From: a virus
Direction: 5' to 3' (one strand)
Virus record (IMG/VR): IMGVR_UViG_3300037847_000880
Coordinates: 1-23,603 of that record
DNA: 23,603 nucleotides
Positions 1 to 6,324 of the stretch are shown piece after piece (positions within the stretch are counted from its first letter, which is position 1; each line of letters begins with the position of its first letter). The translations under genes were made by a program, and so were the position numbers. The notes beneath the pieces were generated by a model. The model was not told where the DNA came from. It was given only the letters and a program-made list of their open reading frames with translations, and searched no databases.

Positions 1-720
1 CGTATATCAAAACTTACGAACCGTTTTCGTGAAGAAGAACGACAGAAACAATCTGCAATCTCTTATGCAGAATCTATCAAAAAACAGAACGAAGAACTCC
101 AAGCAAGACTAGAAAAGCTAGACAATAATTATGTTGGAGAGTTTGATAATAGAGTAACTGCTCAAGCAGCTGCAGCGAAAGAGGAATATAAAAAAGCGTT
201 GGAATCTGGTGATGCAGACGCTCTTTATGATGCTCAACAAAAGATAGCTCGTATTGCTAATGAAGAGGCTAATCTTAATAGACTTAAGGCACAGAGAGAA
301 GAACAAGCAAAAAAACAAGAAACTGCTCAACCTCAACAGCCTCAACAGCCTCAACAACCAGTCAAACCAGATCCAAGAGCCGAAAGATGGGCTCAAGACA
401 ATGAGTGGTTTGGTAAGGATCAGACCATGACTTATGCTGCTTTTGGTGTTCATAAAACATTAATTGAGCAAGAAGGGTTTGACCCGAACAGTGAAGACTA
501 CTATACTGAACTTGATAGAAGGATGAGAACAGAATTTCCACATAAGTTCTCGGATACGAGAACGCAGTCTTCTACTCCTAGAGTTGCATCTGCTGGAGCA
601 ACAGCTTCAAGATCAGCTACAAGAGGTAAAAGGACAGTCAAGCTAACGCCATCACAGATAGCGATAGCAAAAAGATTAGGTGTCCCATTAGAAGAATATG
701 CAAAGCATGTGAAGGAGTAA
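1..720 (+). CDS. Scaffold-like head protein, 5' partial
   Basis: The reading frame is open from base 1 and ends at TAA 718-720, so the N-terminus lies outside the window; 239 residues are seen. The visible part begins with a highly charged Glu/Lys/Gln-rich helical stretch (about residues 8-105) that would form a coiled coil. A Pro-Gln linker (residues about 111-120) follows, then a compact C-terminal part and a basic tail ending in TPSQIAIAKRLGVPLEEYAK. A long charged coiled coil with a small basic C-terminal anchor, just upstream of the decoration and capsid genes, is typical of phage scaffolding proteins, which guide procapsid assembly and then leave or are cleaved. The C-terminal helix resembles the shell-binding end of such proteins in marine phages I know. 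A TTG at 199 is not the real start because the frame and the coiled coil continue upstream. The function is inferred from context and composition. Confidence 0.75.
   Translation, partial: RISKLTNRFREEERQKQSAISYAESIKKQNEELQARLEKLDNNYVGEFDNRVTAQAAAAKEEYKKALESGDADALYDAQQKIARIANEEANLNRLKAQREEQAKKQETAQPQQPQQPQQPVKPDPRAERWAQDNEWFGKDQTMTYAAFGVHKTLIEQEGFDPNSEDYYTELDRRMRTEFPHKFSDTRTQSSTPRVASAGATASRSATRGKRTVKLTPSQIAIAKRLGVPLEEYAKHVKE
331..357 (+). repeat. Three tandem 9-base units encoding the Pro-Gln linker
   Basis: The unit CCTCAACAG occurs at 331-339 and 340-348, and a one-base variant at 349-357. It is in frame and encodes Pro-Gln-Gln three times. It forms a flexible linker between the coiled coil and the C-terminal part of the scaffold-like protein. 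Such short in-frame repeats can change copy number by slippage. Confidence 0.85.
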
Positions 721-722
721 TT

Positions 723-1238
723 ATGACTACAAACAGAATTTCACGAGAAGCCACAAATCGTGCTAATAATACAAGGAGAAAACCTTGGCAACCTCCAGCA
801 AAGTTGGATGCACCTCCTCCTCCAGAGGGGTTTGAACATAGATGGATCAGAACCGCCCTTCGTGGTGAAGATGATAAATCTAATGTTTTTTCCAGAATGA
901 GAGAAGGATGGGAACCAGTTAGGGCAGACGAATACGGAGCCGAAGCTGCAAAGTATCCAGTTATTGAAGAGGGTAAAAACAAAGGGATAATAGGTGTCGG
1001 TGGTTTAATGTTGGCACGAATACCCACAGAAACGGTACAAGAGAGAACTGAATATTTTCGGGAGCAGACCCGCAATCAAATGACAGCCGTGGATGAAAAC
1101 TTGATGAGGGAGCAACATCCCTCTATGCCTATCCATAAACCAGATAGGCAAAGTCGTGTAACCTTCGGTAAAGGAAGCAAAGATGGCAAATGCCAATGTA
1201 AAGTTCGGTCTAAAACCAGTTGGAAAACATGGTTCTAG
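723..1238 (+). CDS. Conserved hypothetical head-module protein
   Basis: A 171-residue protein that starts two bases after the scaffold-like gene, with AGGAG at 713-717 as ribosome binding site. I do not recognise a named domain. The N-terminal 25 residues are basic. They are followed by a proline run, an aromatic segment (EHRWIRTALRGEDDKSN), a short hydrophobic glycine-rich patch (GIIGVGGLMLARIP, about residues 88-101) and a helical charged region. Proteins like this sit between scaffold and capsid genes in marine phages, so a head or capsid assembly role is likely but unproven. The last 56 bases are read in a different frame from the start of the next gene. The resulting tail is basic and Cys-containing and does not look conserved, so it may simply be read-out to the next stop. 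Confidence 0.75.
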   Translation: MTTNRISREATNRANNTRRKPWQPPAKLDAPPPPEGFEHRWIRTALRGEDDKSNVFSRMREGWEPVRADEYGAEAAKYPVIEEGKNKGIIGVGGLMLARIPTETVQERTEYFREQTRNQMTAVDENLMREQHPSMPIHKPDRQSRVTFGKGSKDGKCQCKVRSKTSWKTWF

Positions 1239-1803
1239 TCCAGCGACTCAAGGTACGAGTCAATACTTTATTGCAAGTGATGCTTCCGCGATTTTTCAAG
1301 GTTCACCAGTCAGAGCAGAATTAACTGGTGGCACGATTCAGATCGCTACGGCTACTTGTGATGGAGTTCAGCTACTAGGTGTATTCGCAGGCTGTGAGTA
1401 TGTGGATGCAACTACTGGCAAGTTAAAGTTTAGTAACACTTGGCCTGGAAGTGGGTCAGCTGATACTAACTTTGATATCAAAGGGTTTGTGTATGACGAT
1501 CCAGCACAGAGATTTATTATCTGTTCTGATGGTACAAACACTGACAGAGATACAGCAAAAGCTGACATTTTTAAGACAGCTGAAATCGAAAATGGAACAA
1601 GTGGTAATACAACCACTGGTATTTCTACTGCACAGATAGATATATCTACAGCAGAAGATACAGATACTTCAAATCCATTAATGATTTTAGGTATTCACGA
1701 AGATGTAACTAATGCTGACCATACTGCTGCTGGTGTTTCATACATAGTTAAAATTAACAACCATGCGTTAAACTCTTCGGATGTTGACGCTACTGCATCT
1801 TAA
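1183..1803 (+). CDS. Putative head decoration / capsid-stabilising protein
   Basis: A 206-residue protein beginning MANANVKFGLKPVGKHG, a start typical of small marine-phage head proteins. AAGGAA (1171-1176) lies six bases before ATG 1183. The protein is rich in Thr, Ser, Ala, Asp and Gly with alternating beta-type segments (for example GTIQIATATCDGVQLLGVFA) and few basic residues, as expected of a beta-rich exterior capsid protein. It lies directly upstream of the major capsid gene, the usual place for a decoration or cement protein. Mature phage decoration proteins bind the outside of the expanded capsid and resist internal DNA pressure. That role is inferred from position and composition; a minor structural protein is the alternative. 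Confidence 0.7.
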   Translation: MANANVKFGLKPVGKHGSSPATQGTSQYFIASDASAIFQGSPVRAELTGGTIQIATATCDGVQLLGVFAGCEYVDATTGKLKFSNTWPGSGSADTNFDIKGFVYDDPAQRFIICSDGTNTDRDTAKADIFKTAEIENGTSGNTTTGISTAQIDISTAEDTDTSNPLMILGIHEDVTNADHTAAGVSYIVKINNHALNSSDVDATAS

Positions 1804-1808
1804 GGAGG
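1802..1808 (+). promoter_or_regulatory. Strong Shine-Dalgarno site of the capsid gene
   Basis: AAGGAGG at 1802-1808 lies seven bases before ATG 1816 and is a full match to the anti-Shine-Dalgarno consensus. It is among the best sites in the window, fitting the large amount of capsid protein needed. It overlaps the preceding stop codon. Confidence 0.85.
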
Positions 1809-1815
1809 GTGTAAT

Positions 1816-2727
1816 ATGGCTATTTCAAGAGCACAACTCGCCAAAGAATTAGAGCCAGGCTTAAACGCCCTCTTTGGTATGGAGTATAATAGGTATGAAG
1901 GTCAACATGCAGAAATCTTCGACACAGAGGCATCAGATAGAGCCTTTGAAGAAGAGGTCATGTTAAGTGGTTTCGGAGCAGCGCCTACTAAGCAAGAAGG
2001 TTCTGGTGTCACATTTGATGATGCAAACGAAGCCTACACTTCAAGATATAACCATGAGACTGTGGCAATGGCTTTCTCAATAACAGAAGAGGCTGTAGAG
2101 GATAACCTTTACGACAAGCTATCTGCTCGTTATACGAGAGCACTTGCAAGGTCAATGGCACATACAAAGCAAGTGAAAGCTGCAAACGTGTTAAATAATG
2201 CGTTTACTGCTGGAGCAACTGCTGGTGGTGATGGTAAGGCATTACTAGCAACAGATCACCCATTAACGAATGGTGGAACTTTTGCTAACGAGCCAACTGT
2301 TGCAGCAGACTTAAATGAAACATCTTTAGAAGATGCTTTGATTAAGATTGCAGGCTTTGTAGATGAGAGAGGTTTAATTATCGCTCTAAGAGGAATGAAG
2401 TTAATTATTCCAAGACAACTACAGTTTGTCGCAGAGAGATTACTTAACTCTCAGTTAAGACCTGGAACAGCAGATAATGATGCTAATGCTATTAGAAACA
2501 TGGGAATGTTACCTCAAGGCTATGTCATCAACGATTATTTGACTGATACAGATGCGTTTTTCATTAAGACAGACGCACCAAATGGTCTTAAGCATTTCGA
2601 AAGAATGCCAATGGCAACAGCAATGGATCCAGATTTTGATACTGGGAACATGAGATATAAAGCAAGAGAGAGATATTCTTTCGGCTTTTCAGATCCTCGT
2701 GCCGTATTCGGTTCACCAGGTGCATAA
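1816..2727 (+). CDS. Major capsid protein, Mu gpT-like HK97 fold
   Basis: A 303-residue protein, a normal size for an HK97-fold major capsid protein. The N-terminal arm (residues 1-40) is helical and charged. It is followed by an E-loop-like segment with Gly-rich turns (SGFGAAPTKQEGSGVTFDDA), a long spine-like helix with repeated basic and small residues (about 100-130, including RYTRALARSMAHTKQVKAA), and the ALLATDHPLTNGGTF segment, which recalls the corresponding motif of Mu-like gpT head subunits. The C-terminus (RYKARERYSFGFSDPRAVFG) fits the beta-rich P/A domain end. Position after scaffold and decoration genes, a perfect ribosome binding site and a terminator immediately downstream all fit a highly expressed capsid gene. 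The family name is from recall; the role as major capsid protein is well supported by context. Confidence 0.88.
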   Translation: MAISRAQLAKELEPGLNALFGMEYNRYEGQHAEIFDTEASDRAFEEEVMLSGFGAAPTKQEGSGVTFDDANEAYTSRYNHETVAMAFSITEEAVEDNLYDKLSARYTRALARSMAHTKQVKAANVLNNAFTAGATAGGDGKALLATDHPLTNGGTFANEPTVAADLNETSLEDALIKIAGFVDERGLIIALRGMKLIIPRQLQFVAERLLNSQLRPGTADNDANAIRNMGMLPQGYVINDYLTDTDAFFIKTDAPNGLKHFERMPMATAMDPDFDTGNMRYKARERYSFGFSDPRAVFGSPGA

Positions 2728-2748
2728 AAAATTTAAATAATTTTTTTA

Positions 2749-2777
2749 GGGCGATTGTTTGCAGTCGCCCTTTTTTT
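2749..2777 (+). terminator. Rho-independent terminator after the capsid gene
   Basis: A 9-bp stem (one G-U pair) is formed by GGGCGATTG and CAGTCGCCC around a four-base loop TTTG at 2749-2770, followed at once by seven T residues (2771-2777). An A-rich stretch lies upstream (2726-2731 and on), with T residues at 2741-2747, so it could also work in the reverse direction. It is placed 21 bases after the capsid stop codon. It probably limits read-through and so sets the excess of head over downstream transcripts. Confidence 0.92.
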
Positions 2778-2786
2778 ATGTATAAT
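2758..2786 (+). promoter_or_regulatory. Possible promoter overlapping the terminator
   Basis: TATAAT at 2781-2786 is a perfect -10 box. The best -35 at 17-bp spacing is TTTGCA (2758-2763), four of six consensus bases, lying inside the terminator stem. A start near 2793 would give a leader of about 50 bases. That leader contains a small hairpin (CGAAG 2800-2804 with CTTCG 2811-2815) and an AGGAG site at 2831-2835. A promoter just after a terminator would restart transcription for the downstream structural genes. AT-rich DNA produces TATAAT by chance, so this is tentative. Confidence 0.4.
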
Positions 2787-2841
2787 AAAACTACCTTGAC
2801 GAAGAATTAACTTCGACATTTGCCAAGACAAGGAGTGTAAC

Positions 2842-3462
2842 ATGGCTAATACAACTTTTTCGGGTCCAGTCCGATCTAAGGGTGGATTCAATGTAATCAA
2901 CGAAGATGGCACAAGTGGTGCTATTACCGAAACTGGTTTTTCAGTAAATTCAACTGGACAACTTATTTCAATGGGTACAAGAAAGATTCAATCTTTTGCA
3001 GGTACTCTAGCGTCAACAAATGCAGCTTCAACTGCTTATGCAGATGGTGACTGTCTCGTAGAATTAGGGACATTAAACGTAGATGCTCCAGATGATTTAG
3101 TGACACCAAGTAAAATTTTCATACACAGAGCTTTAATTGGTATTACAACTGCTGCAGGACAAACACTAGCTGGTAACTTAGCATTAAGTTCTACAAGTGG
3201 AACTGCTACAAATGCAGCTGTTTCTGGCACAGAGATCGTGGGTGCTGGTGTAACATCATTTAACGAACAGTTAAGTGCTACACAATCTATCACAGAGATC
3301 GATATTAACTTTAACGATTCTGCTGGTAACTATCATATCTTTGTACCTAACATGACTGCCGCAGTCGCTAATGTGCATTTATATGCTAGAGCAACAACTA
3401 CAGTCAATGCTGATATAACTGCTGGAAGATTCACAGTTGAATTAGAATACTCTGTATACTAA
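2842..3462 (+). CDS. Putative virion structural protein
   Basis: A 206-residue Ser/Thr/Ala/Gly-rich protein with AGGAG six bases before ATG 2842. It opens with MANTTFSGPVRSKGGF, a start shared by a group of small marine-phage proteins that usually lie downstream of the capsid gene. It has almost no long helices by eye. Alternating beta segments (IFIHRALIGITTA, ITEIDINFND, FTVELEYSVY at the end) suggest a beta sandwich such as a head fibre, decoration or neck protein. The exact role cannot be read from sequence. It is the first gene after the terminator and so may be expressed from its own promoter. Confidence 0.7.
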   Translation: MANTTFSGPVRSKGGFNVINEDGTSGAITETGFSVNSTGQLISMGTRKIQSFAGTLASTNAASTAYADGDCLVELGTLNVDAPDDLVTPSKIFIHRALIGITTAAGQTLAGNLALSSTSGTATNAAVSGTEIVGAGVTSFNEQLSATQSITEIDINFNDSAGNYHIFVPNMTAAVANVHLYARATTTVNADITAGRFTVELEYSVY

Positions 3463-3474
3463 TAGGAGGCTATA

Positions 3475-3762
3475 ATGGCGGGAACAAGATCTGACGTAAA
3501 AGCCTTTAATGTAGATCAAGGAGATGCTGCTGCTATCATAGGACCTGCTCGATCAAGAATAAGACAAATAGTAGTATTTGGTAATTCTGCGGGTGCTCTT
3601 ACTATAACAGATGGTAATGGTGGAAGTAATTTGATAGTGCAAAGTTTTCCAACTGGATTACACACTCTTAATATTCCAGATAATGGTATATTAGCAGAGA
3701 GTGGTGCATATCTATCTGCTTTTACTGGTAGTGGTAACAAACTCACTATATTCTTATCGTAA
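3475..3762 (+). CDS. Small putative structural protein
   Basis: A 95-residue protein with an excellent ribosome binding site (AGGAGG 3464-3469, five bases before ATG). It is beta-rich with short hydrophobic strands (IRQIVVFGNSAGALTITDG, KLTIFLS at the C-terminus) and Gly/Asn turns, and contains no helix of note. Similar short all-beta proteins occur next to the preceding gene in other marine phages; a minor virion part is likely. The stop codon overlaps the start of the next gene as TAATG, suggesting coupled translation. I do not recognise a named family. Confidence 0.65.
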   Translation: MAGTRSDVKAFNVDQGDAAAIIGPARSRIRQIVVFGNSAGALTITDGNGGSNLIVQSFPTGLHTLNIPDNGILAESGAYLSAFTGSGNKLTIFLS

Positions 3763-4046
3763 TGGCTAGAACAAGAGACAAGCAACCTCCTAAGACCAAA
3801 AAGTATTTCCGTTCCACTAAATCTGGAGCGGGAATGACAAAGGCTGGGGTTGCTCGTTATCGAAGAGAAAATCCAGGCAGTAAATTAAAAACTGCTGTTA
3901 CTGGTAAAGTTAAAGCTGGGAGTAAAGCAGCCAAGAGACGTAAATCGTTTTGTGCTAGAAGTGCAGGCCAGATGAAAAAGTTTCCTAAAGCAGCTAAGAA
4001 TCCTAATAGTAGGTTAAGACAAGCAAGAAGAAGATGGAAATGTTAA
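3762..4046 (+). CDS. Highly basic small protein, DUF6321-like
   Basis: A 94-residue protein with 32 Lys/Arg and only two acidic residues. The region from about residue 22 (GAGMTKAGVARYRRENPGSK) through the Cys-containing stretch KRRKSFCARSAGQMKK to the Arg-rich end RQARRRWKC matches, from memory, a small domain often called DUF6321. That domain occurs as a stand-alone protein in marine phages. Its function is not known. The strong positive charge suggests nucleic-acid binding, perhaps genome packing or ejection with the DNA. The start overlaps the previous stop (TAATG, 3760-3764) and has no Shine-Dalgarno site of its own. It is the first of the group of basic proteins running to 5342. Confidence 0.72.
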   Translation: MARTRDKQPPKTKKYFRSTKSGAGMTKAGVARYRRENPGSKLKTAVTGKVKAGSKAAKRRKSFCARSAGQMKKFPKAAKNPNSRLRQARRRWKC

Positions 4047-4297
4047 ACATAAAGGGAATAATTACAGGTGTTATTGTGACTTCAGCGACTGGAGCCATTG
4101 CATGGATATGCTTAACATTAATTAATGTAGACAAAAGAACTGCAATTACTGAAATAAAAGTCAAAGAAAACAACAAAATGATAACAGTATTGTGGGCAGA
4201 TTTTATGAAAAGAAAGGGTGAGGATGGCAATCTCGCGGGGATCGATGTCAAAACAGATCACAAAATCTCCTGGAAAACGCTCCTCAAAGTGGAGTAG
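4034..4297 (+). CDS. Small one-pass membrane protein
   Basis: An 87-residue protein. Residues about 8-31 form one uncharged hydrophobic segment (IITGVIVTSATGAIAWICLT), followed by a polar, charged, probably helical tail, giving a short N-terminal end and a longer soluble C-terminal part. It overlaps the preceding gene by 13 bases, with only a purine-rich AGAAGAAG upstream; ATG 4040 is an alternative start. A single membrane span in a small phage protein could mean a holin or spanin-type lysis protein, but there is no endolysin beside it and no lipobox, so I do not assign that role. The last 74 bases overlap the next gene in another frame. Confidence 0.55.
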   Translation: MEMLNIKGIITGVIVTSATGAIAWICLTLINVDKRTAITEIKVKENNKMITVLWADFMKRKGEDGNLAGIDVKTDHKISWKTLLKVE

Positions 4298-4391
4298 TGC
4301 TAGGAAGAGGCGGATCGATTGTAAACGACCTAAAGGGTTTTCTGAAAGAGCACATTGTGCCTCTAAAAAAAGGAGAAGTCGTAAGGGGTGA
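4224..4391 (+). CDS. Small basic Cys-containing protein (55 aa), nested
   Basis: This short frame starts at ATG 4224, with AAAGGG at 4213-4218 as ribosome binding site, and ends at TGA 4389-4391. The 55 residues include 20 Lys/Arg and two Cys, with the central motif DCKRPKGFSERAHCASKK. This motif looks like that of small basic marine-phage proteins I recall and echoes the FCARSAGQMKK stretch of the protein at 3762-4046. It overlaps the membrane-protein gene by 74 bases and the Cys-rich gene by 95 bases, each in a different frame. The clear ribosome site and composition matching its neighbours argue that it is real. Without homologue alignment it remains probable rather than certain. Confidence 0.55.
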   Translation: MAISRGSMSKQITKSPGKRSSKWSSARKRRIDCKRPKGFSERAHCASKKRRSRKG

Positions 4392-4476
4392 ACCAATTAA
4401 AGTATGCCACAAATGTAAGAAAAAAGAATTTTTTTGCACTTGTTGGAAAATAAAGAAAGGAAGATATTATGCCTAA
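4297..4476 (+). CDS. Zinc-ribbon-like small protein (59 aa), GTG start
   Basis: The frame runs to TAA 4474-4476. The first plausible start is GTG 4297, which overlaps the TAG of the membrane-protein gene as TAGTG, with GGAG at 4291-4294 very close to it. The 59 residues have an ordinary amphipathic N-terminal half and then VCHKCKKKEFFCTCW: Cys-X2-Cys-X6-Cys-X-Cys, a spacing that could bind one zinc ion. The frame is open and protein-like back to 4222, so the true start could lie slightly upstream or use an unusual codon. Its first 95 bases are shared with the nested basic gene in a different frame. Its end overlaps the next gene by eight bases. GTG 4357 is an alternative start giving a shorter protein that keeps the Cys motif. 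Confidence 0.5.
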   Translation: MLGRGGSIVNDLKGFLKEHIVPLKKGEVVRGEPIKVCHKCKKKEFFCTCWKIKKGRYYA

Positions 4477-4780
4477 AGACGCATGTTACCACAAAGTAAA
4501 AGCCAGATATAAGGTTTTCCCATCAGCGTATGCCTCAGGTGCTATCGCTAAATGTAGAAAAGTTGGTGCAGCCAACTACGGAACTGGTGGTAAAAAGAAG
4601 AAAAAGAAAGCCGAAGGCGGTCTTATGGCTGCCATTAAAAAGGTAGACAGAGAGCAATCAATGAAAGCTAAAGAGGGTGCAGTTGTTAGAAGAACTAAAC
4701 GAAAGTCTAGTAATCCTAACATAGCCAGAGGTTGTGGAGCTATAATGTCAAATAGAAGAAAGAAAACAAAGTATTCGTAA
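4469..4780 (+). CDS. Small basic conserved protein (KVKARYKVFPSAYASG type)
   Basis: A 103-residue protein with about 30 Lys/Arg. ATG 4469 has AAAGGA at 4456-4461. The N-terminal part, CYHKVKARYKVFPSAYASGA followed by CRKVGAANYG, is a motif I recall from many marine phages and some large DNA viruses; its function is unknown. A run of six lysines and a variable linker follow. The C-terminal ARGCGAIMSNRRKKTKYS is a second short motif often found at the ends of small phage proteins. The two parts look like separate modules on a flexible linker. Charge and neighbourhood suggest nucleic-acid binding. The stop overlaps the next start as TAATG. Confidence 0.72.
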   Translation: MPKDACYHKVKARYKVFPSAYASGAIAKCRKVGAANYGTGGKKKKKKAEGGLMAAIKKVDREQSMKAKEGAVVRRTKRKSSNPNIARGCGAIMSNRRKKTKYS

Positions 4781-5061
4781 TGGCAGTTCGAAAGACAAAA
4801 AAGGGTCTAGCACTTAAAAGGTGGTTTAAGGAAGATTGGAAAGATCAAAGAACTGGTAAACCTTGTGGTCGTCAAAAGGGTGAAAAGCGTGGTACTCCTT
4901 ATTGTAGACCCACCAAGAGAATTAGTTCTAAAACGCCAAAGACAGCTTCAGAGATGACAGCAAAAGAAAAACGTAGTAGAATAGCACAGAAGAAGAGATT
5001 AGGGCAACCAGCAGGTAAGCCAAGAAGAGTGAAATCATTAACTAGAAAAAGGAGAAAATGA
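4780..5061 (+). CDS. Small basic conserved protein (DUF5872-like, tentative)
   Basis: A 93-residue protein with 35 Lys/Arg. Residues about 8-50 (KGLALKRWFKEDWKDQRTGK, then PCGRQKGEKRGTPYCRPTKR) form a conserved module with two Trp and two Cys followed by SSKTPKT. I recall this module from marine phages and giant viruses, possibly as DUF5872; the name should be checked. A basic tail (SLTRKRRK) follows. The start overlaps the previous stop as TAATG with no clear ribosome site, so it probably depends on translation of the gene before it. The end overlaps the next gene by four bases (ATGA). A nucleic-acid-binding role is suggested only by charge. Confidence 0.7.
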   Translation: MAVRKTKKGLALKRWFKEDWKDQRTGKPCGRQKGEKRGTPYCRPTKRISSKTPKTASEMTAKEKRSRIAQKKRLGQPAGKPRRVKSLTRKRRK

Positions 5062-5342
5062 TGCCAACTAGACTAAAAGACCCAAAAATCAAAGACCCTA
5101 CTAAGGGTATAAAGAAAAAACCAGTCACACCTAAAAAACAAATTAGAACACCATCTCATGGTGGTAAAAAAATGATGGGTGGTGGAACTATGAGAAAGCC
5201 AATGATGGCTAAAAGTGGTAAGTCCATAAAAATAAAAGGCTTAACACCTGCACAAAAAGGCAGCTTAAAAGCTGGTAAGGGTAAAAAAGGCGTGTCTTTA
5301 AAAGCTGGATTTAAAAAGTTGAGAAGAGGTGGTAAAGCCTAA
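5058..5342 (+). CDS. Small Lys/Gly-rich basic protein
   Basis: A 94-residue protein with 30 Lys/Arg, many Gly and Met, and almost no acidic or aromatic residues. It is likely disordered, except perhaps for the end, KGSLKAGKGKKGVSLKAGFK, which holds two copies of an SLKAG motif. ATG 5058 is preceded by AGGAGAAA, and a second ATG follows directly. Its composition recalls the basic tails of DNA-condensing proteins. It ends the run of basic proteins, and its stop overlaps the start of the tail-adaptor gene as TAATG. No named family is recognised. Confidence 0.62.
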   Translation: MMPTRLKDPKIKDPTKGIKKKPVTPKKQIRTPSHGGKKMMGGGTMRKPMMAKSGKSIKIKGLTPAQKGSLKAGKGKKGVSLKAGFKKLRRGGKA

Positions 5343-6007
5343 TGGCAACTTCAAACTCAAGAGATTTTGATTTAGACGTAGCGGAACTTATCGAAGAAGC
5401 CTATGAGAGATGTGGGTTGGAATTAAGAACTGGTTACGATGCTAGAACAGCTAGACGTTCTTTGAATCTTATGTTTGCTGATTGGGCAAATCGAGGTCTT
5501 AACTTATGGACTGTAACACAAGAAACAAAAGCAGTGACATCTGGTACAGCAGTCTATACATTAGATAGTGAGTTTGTAGATTTACTAGAAGTTGTATTAC
5601 GAAATAGCTCTGGTACAGATTTTACTCTTACACAAATGAGTCGTGGTGAGTATTTAAGAATACCAAACAAAGATAATAGTGGACAACCAAGTCAGTATTT
5701 CTTTGATAGACAGATCACTCCCACGATTACATTGTGGTCAACACCAGATACTTCTTACACATTGGTGTACTATTATGTAAGAAGAATTCAAGATGCAGAT
5801 ACTTTAGTCAATACAACTGATGCACCATTTAGGTTTTTACCATGTATGGCAGCTGGTTTAGCATATTATATATCAATGAAAAAAGCACCAGATAGAATAC
5901 AGATACTAAAAGCAGTCTATGAAGAGGAGTTTCAAAGAGCAGCTTCTGAGGACGCTAATAGCACGCCACTTAAACTAACACCGAATATATCATACTTGAG
6001 GTACTAA
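5342..6007 (+). CDS. Neck/tail adaptor, P22 gp4-like tail accessory factor
   Basis: A 221-residue protein. The N-terminal helical part (DLDVAELIEEAYERCG at 10-25, then TARRSLNLMFADWANRGLN) matches the pattern I know from podovirus tail accessory factor gp4 relatives, which attach under the portal and close the head. The central part is beta-rich (AVYTLDSEFVDLLEVVL, PTITLWSTPDTSYTLVYYYV). The C-terminal part is a helix around FRFLPCMAAGLAYYISMKKA, a region that packs against the portal in such adaptors. About 220 residues is within the family range (P22 gp4 is 166). GAGGTGG-type purines precede the TAATG junction. It is followed by two further neck genes. Confidence 0.75.
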   Translation: MATSNSRDFDLDVAELIEEAYERCGLELRTGYDARTARRSLNLMFADWANRGLNLWTVTQETKAVTSGTAVYTLDSEFVDLLEVVLRNSSGTDFTLTQMSRGEYLRIPNKDNSGQPSQYFFDRQITPTITLWSTPDTSYTLVYYYVRRIQDADTLVNTTDAPFRFLPCMAAGLAYYISMKKAPDRIQILKAVYEEEFQRAASEDANSTPLKLTPNISYLRY

Positions 6008-6324
6008 TGGCTAGGTACGCAAGTGGTAGAAAAGCATGGGGTTATTCAGATCGCTCTGGCTTTCGTTATCGTCTTCGTGAGATGAGAAAAGAATGGAATG
6101 GACTAAAGGTAGGTCCAGACGAGTATGAGGCTAAACACCCACAGTTAGAACCTAATTATCCAGGCCCAGATCCAACAGCATTATACGAACCAAGACCAAA
6201 TCAAGATACAGACTTGGTTTCATTTGTAGTATACACCAATGCTGGAGATGGTATAATAGGAAAGAAGTTAACAAATTTTACGGCTACAACTAGCCTCGGA
6301 ACGGTAACAGTGAGTATAACATGA
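6007..6324 (+). CDS. Small conserved neck-region protein
   Basis: A 105-residue protein. The first 47 residues (with GYSDRSGFRYRLREMRKEWN and VGPDEYEAKHPQL) are a module I recall from many marine tailed phages next to neck genes. It is rich in Arg, Tyr and Trp and of unknown function. A proline-rich linker (about 48-66) follows. The C-terminus carries TTSLGTVTVSIT, one copy of a beta motif that also appears in the genes at 8458 and 13725. TGAGGT just before the TAATG junction may serve as ribosome site. It overlaps the next gene by four bases (ATGA). A role in the neck is inferred from position. Confidence 0.7.
   Translation: MARYASGRKAWGYSDRSGFRYRLREMRKEWNGLKVGPDEYEAKHPQLEPNYPGPDPTALYEPRPNQDTDLVSFVVYTNAGDGIIGKKLTNFTATTSLGTVTVSIT

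Noticed and set aside
199-201. TTG at 199 as the start of the scaffold-like gene
   Set aside because: The same frame is open to base 1 and the coiled-coil composition continues upstream of it.
331-357. Tandem repeats as a possible CRISPR or regulatory array
   Set aside because: The units are 9 bases, adjacent, in frame and encode a Pro-Gln linker; there are no spacers.
638-1075. Minus-strand open frame opposite the hypothetical gene at 723-1238
   Set aside because: All neighbouring genes are on the plus strand with ribosome sites and tight spacing. The antisense product shows no recognisable pattern.
4034-4297. Holin assignment for the one-pass membrane protein
   Set aside because: There is one membrane span only and no endolysin or spanin next to it. 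Size and topology alone are not enough.
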